Part shown: positions 6,264-7,822 of the stretch, one piece after another
Layout of the letters: every line of letters begins with the position of its first letter
Numbering within the stretch: the first letter of the stretch is position 1
DNA from: Spirochaetaceae bacterium
GTDB taxonomy: Bacteria > Spirochaetota > Spirochaetia > DSM-2461
Assembly (NCBI GenBank): GCA_016342385.1
Contig: JAEINM010000183.1
Span: 1 to 7,822, forward strand
Direction: 5' to 3'
DNA length: 7,822 bases
Notes under the pieces: model-generated
Told to the model about the DNA's origin: nothing
Seen by the model: only the letters and a program-made list of their open reading frames with translations
The model's database searches: none
Program-made: the position numbers and the translations under genes

Positions 6264-7736
6264 TTATACTTCACCTACAGAGTCCCTTAAAACCTCCAGT
6301 ATTTTCACCATAGCCAGAGTATCGAGTTCACAGTATTTCAGCAGAGCCTTTCTATATTTCCCCCTTTCCTCTTTATCCATTTCAATAAGTCTCGGGAACA
6401 CATTCATGGCTTCAGTCCCATTGTGAATAAAATGCAGTTTTTCATAGGCATCGGACATCTGTGGAACAAGAGCGGGCAGCACATATTTTATGGAATAACT
6501 GCCTTTCATTTTCGGAGAATAGAATTCTTTTTTTTTGAAGGGAATCATCAGATCCCTGACATTTTGACATATGGCCATTAAATGGTCAGAATACTGAGGG
6601 AAGCTCAGAGCCAGTCTTTTCATAATTCCTTTTTCAAAATTCATATTGTAAGCCAGAACAGTTACATCGGTGGGGATCGCTTTAACAAGGCTTGTGGCCA
6701 GTTTAAATCTGGGATCCATACCCTCTTCGGCAAGGAACTCTTTATGCTGTAAATCCCCATTTTTCTGTTCAATATGCAGTGAGTACTGGAAAGGGATGTG
6801 CAGGTAGGGTTGTACTCCCGGCCATTGGGGAATGGCATGCTGAAAAGATTCAAAATCGAGGTGATATATGGGATAGGTCAATCCATTGAGGAAGCGGGAA
6901 ATAGCCCTTGTATTTATGATGACTTCTTTGCGCAATTCTGATGTAATCTGAATTCTCTGAGGGGAAGATAAATCGGAAAAATCTCTAATCTGGTCAAAGG
7001 TTCTGATCCCCATTGAATAGAGCGCCATTTTACGGTCCATACTTAAACCGGCAATCTCAAAGACATTATTTTCAGGCATATTTCCCCAGCAGTTTTCATA
7101 GGCATCACATTTATAGGGAGTCGTGCAGTGTTTTCCAATGGGTACGTCTTCCATGTCATTGTTTAACAGGGTTTTAAACCTTGTAATATGTCGGGAGATA
7201 TTTTCCTCCAGAGCAATAACATCTTCTGATACATCATTAATGTTAAACAGAGCGGCCGGATCAAGAAGATCTTCTCTTATATAGGTATTATTCATATTTA
7301 TCAGATTACTGCTTTTAATCGTAAAGCCGAGACCATGTAGAACATAGAACTGAATTGACAGATCATCTATATAGATTCGCTTAACCTTGGTTGAACTTTT
7401 CACTTCATATATATTCACAGACTTATCTTCGTTTATCTGCAGTATATCAACCATCACCATGACATCATCAAAGACAAATGTTGCTTCGTAGAGAATATTG
7501 ATCCCGGCTTCCATATACTCCTTTGTTTTCTCTATCTGTTTTTCCGGTGATGAAAGAGGGATTTCTCTTCCTCCGGGAAACAGCTGCCGTGCCAACCGTC
7601 CAACTTCGTTTCCATCTTTAAATTTTGTCAGGGCTTTCTCATCGGGAGGAGTTAGAATCCCGGGGTTATGAATTTTAATCCAGAGAGATTTTGTGCATTG
7701 TAATCCTCTGACATAGAGTGATTTTGATAGGTACAT
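6264..7736 (-). CDS. DUF2779-type protein: Cas4/RecB-like nuclease fused to a DEDDy exonuclease domain
   Basis: 490 residues with two predicted nuclease modules. The N-terminal module (about 1-218) looks like a PD-(D/E)XK nuclease of the RecB/Cas4 type: EVGRLARQLFPGG (44-56), D97, the E111-V-K113 catalytic strand, and Q129. Cys14 plus Cys204, Cys210 and Cys216 (spacing C-x5-C-x5-C) fit the Fe-S cluster arrangement of Cas4/AddB nucleases. Residues about 226-262 look like a helix-hairpin-helix DNA-binding segment (LYSMGIRTFDQI). The C-terminal module (about 288-490) carries the DUF2779 signature and exonuclease motifs: HLDFES (D294, E296), AYNMNFE (E368 in place of the more usual Asp) and YCELD (Y468, D472), a DEDDy layout. 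Expected activity is metal-dependent DNA or RNA cleavage; the physiological role of this family is not established to my knowledge. It is a lone gene, convergent with its left neighbour. The ATG at 7734-7736 directly follows an in-frame TGA-GGT, so it cannot extend upstream. Confidence 0.9.
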   Translation of the reverse strand: MYLSKSLYVRGLQCTKSLWIKIHNPGILTPPDEKALTKFKDGNEVGRLARQLFPGGREIPLSSPEKQIEKTKEYMEAGINILYEATFVFDDVMVMVDILQINEDKSVNIYEVKSSTKVKRIYIDDLSIQFYVLHGLGFTIKSSNLINMNNTYIREDLLDPAALFNINDVSEDVIALEENISRHITRFKTLLNNDMEDVPIGKHCTTPYKCDAYENCWGNMPENNVFEIAGLSMDRKMALYSMGIRTFDQIRDFSDLSSPQRIQITSELRKEVIINTRAISRFLNGLTYPIYHLDFESFQHAIPQWPGVQPYLHIPFQYSLHIEQKNGDLQHKEFLAEEGMDPRFKLATSLVKAIPTDVTVLAYNMNFEKGIMKRLALSFPQYSDHLMAICQNVRDLMIPFKKKEFYSPKMKGSYSIKYVLPALVPQMSDAYEKLHFIHNGTEAMNVFPRLIEMDKEERGKYRKALLKYCELDTLAMVKILEVLRDSVGEV

Positions 7737-7743
7737 ACCTCAT

Positions 7744-7749
7744 AATATA
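7744..7749 (-). promoter_or_regulatory. Possible -10 box directly in front of the nuclease gene
   Basis: On the minus strand TATATT ends 7 bases before the ATG, so transcription from it would begin at or next to the start codon. No matching -35 hexamer lies 17 bases upstream (GAGCTT). The only Shine-Dalgarno-like sequence, GAGG, ends one base before the ATG, too close for normal use. A leaderless transcript would fit both facts, but the evidence is thin. Confidence 0.25.
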
Positions 7750-7768
7750 AGCTTTCCCCGAGTCATAA

Positions 7769-7797
7769 GCTCCATCTTTTTTATAAAAGGATGGAGC
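7769..7797 (-). terminator. 13-bp hairpin, probable terminator of a transcript from beyond the right edge
   Basis: Positions 7769-7781 pair with 7785-7797 (GCTCCATC with GATGGAGC, one G-T wobble, then four A-T pairs) around a 3-base loop. It lies upstream of the nuclease gene, so on the minus strand it would end a gene located to the right of the window. The U-run after the stem is poor on either strand (TTAT on minus, CCTCTTCATTT on plus). It may therefore be a weak terminator or another structured element. Confidence 0.42.
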
Positions 7798-7822
7798 CCT
7801 CTTCATTTATTACCGGTCAGAT

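Noticed and set aside
6264..7736. CRISPR-associated Cas4 gene
   Set aside because: The N-terminal domain is Cas4-like, but the C-terminal DEDDy/DUF2779 half is foreign to Cas4. No cas1, cas2 or repeat-spacer array is present in the window.

Overview
The window looks like a chromosomal stretch from a Gram-negative-type, double-membrane bacterium of moderate GC (roughly low to mid 40s percent by eye). A spirochaete (Spirochaetales) is my best guess. The support is a tripartite efflux operon whose adaptor lacks the alpha-helical hairpin, as the described Borrelia adaptor BesA does, plus two small lipoproteins with loose lipoboxes. This placement is an inference; there is no rRNA or other marker gene in the window.

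Left block (1-4578, minus strand): a three-gene tripartite efflux operon read from right to left. It encodes a periplasmic adaptor (membrane fusion protein), an RND inner-membrane transporter and an outer-membrane channel of the TolC/OEP family that runs off the left edge. Both junctions are one-base stop/start overlaps (TGATG at 3668-3672, TAATG at 555-559), so the three proteins are probably translationally coupled and made in fixed ratio. A good sigma70-type promoter (TAGACA, 17 bases, TATAAT) lies in front of the adaptor gene.

Middle block (4765-6214, plus strand): a divergent cluster, probably one operon. It holds two tandemly duplicated small lipoproteins, each with one EF-hand-type calcium-binding loop, followed by a two-helix membrane protein of an uncharacterised family. 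The 186-base divergent intergenic region carries both promoters and an A/T-only inverted repeat.

Right block (6264-7736, minus strand): a 490-residue predicted nuclease of the DUF2779 type. It has an N-terminal Cas4/RecB-like PD-(D/E)XK domain with a four-cysteine Fe-S signature, and a C-terminal DEDDy-type RNase H-fold exonuclease domain. It is convergent with the middle block. The 49 bases between them (6215-6263) hold only a weak all-A/T hairpin, and I see no convincing terminator. To the right, a 13-bp hairpin at 7769-7797 probably ends a transcript from beyond the window.

The efflux genes work together as one pump. Nothing in the sequence ties the lipoprotein cluster or the nuclease to the pump functionally. 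The points most worth a second look are the hairpin-less adaptor, the duplicated EF-hand lipoproteins with their membrane-protein partner, and the two-nuclease fusion. I found no mobile element, CRISPR array, tRNA or rRNA.
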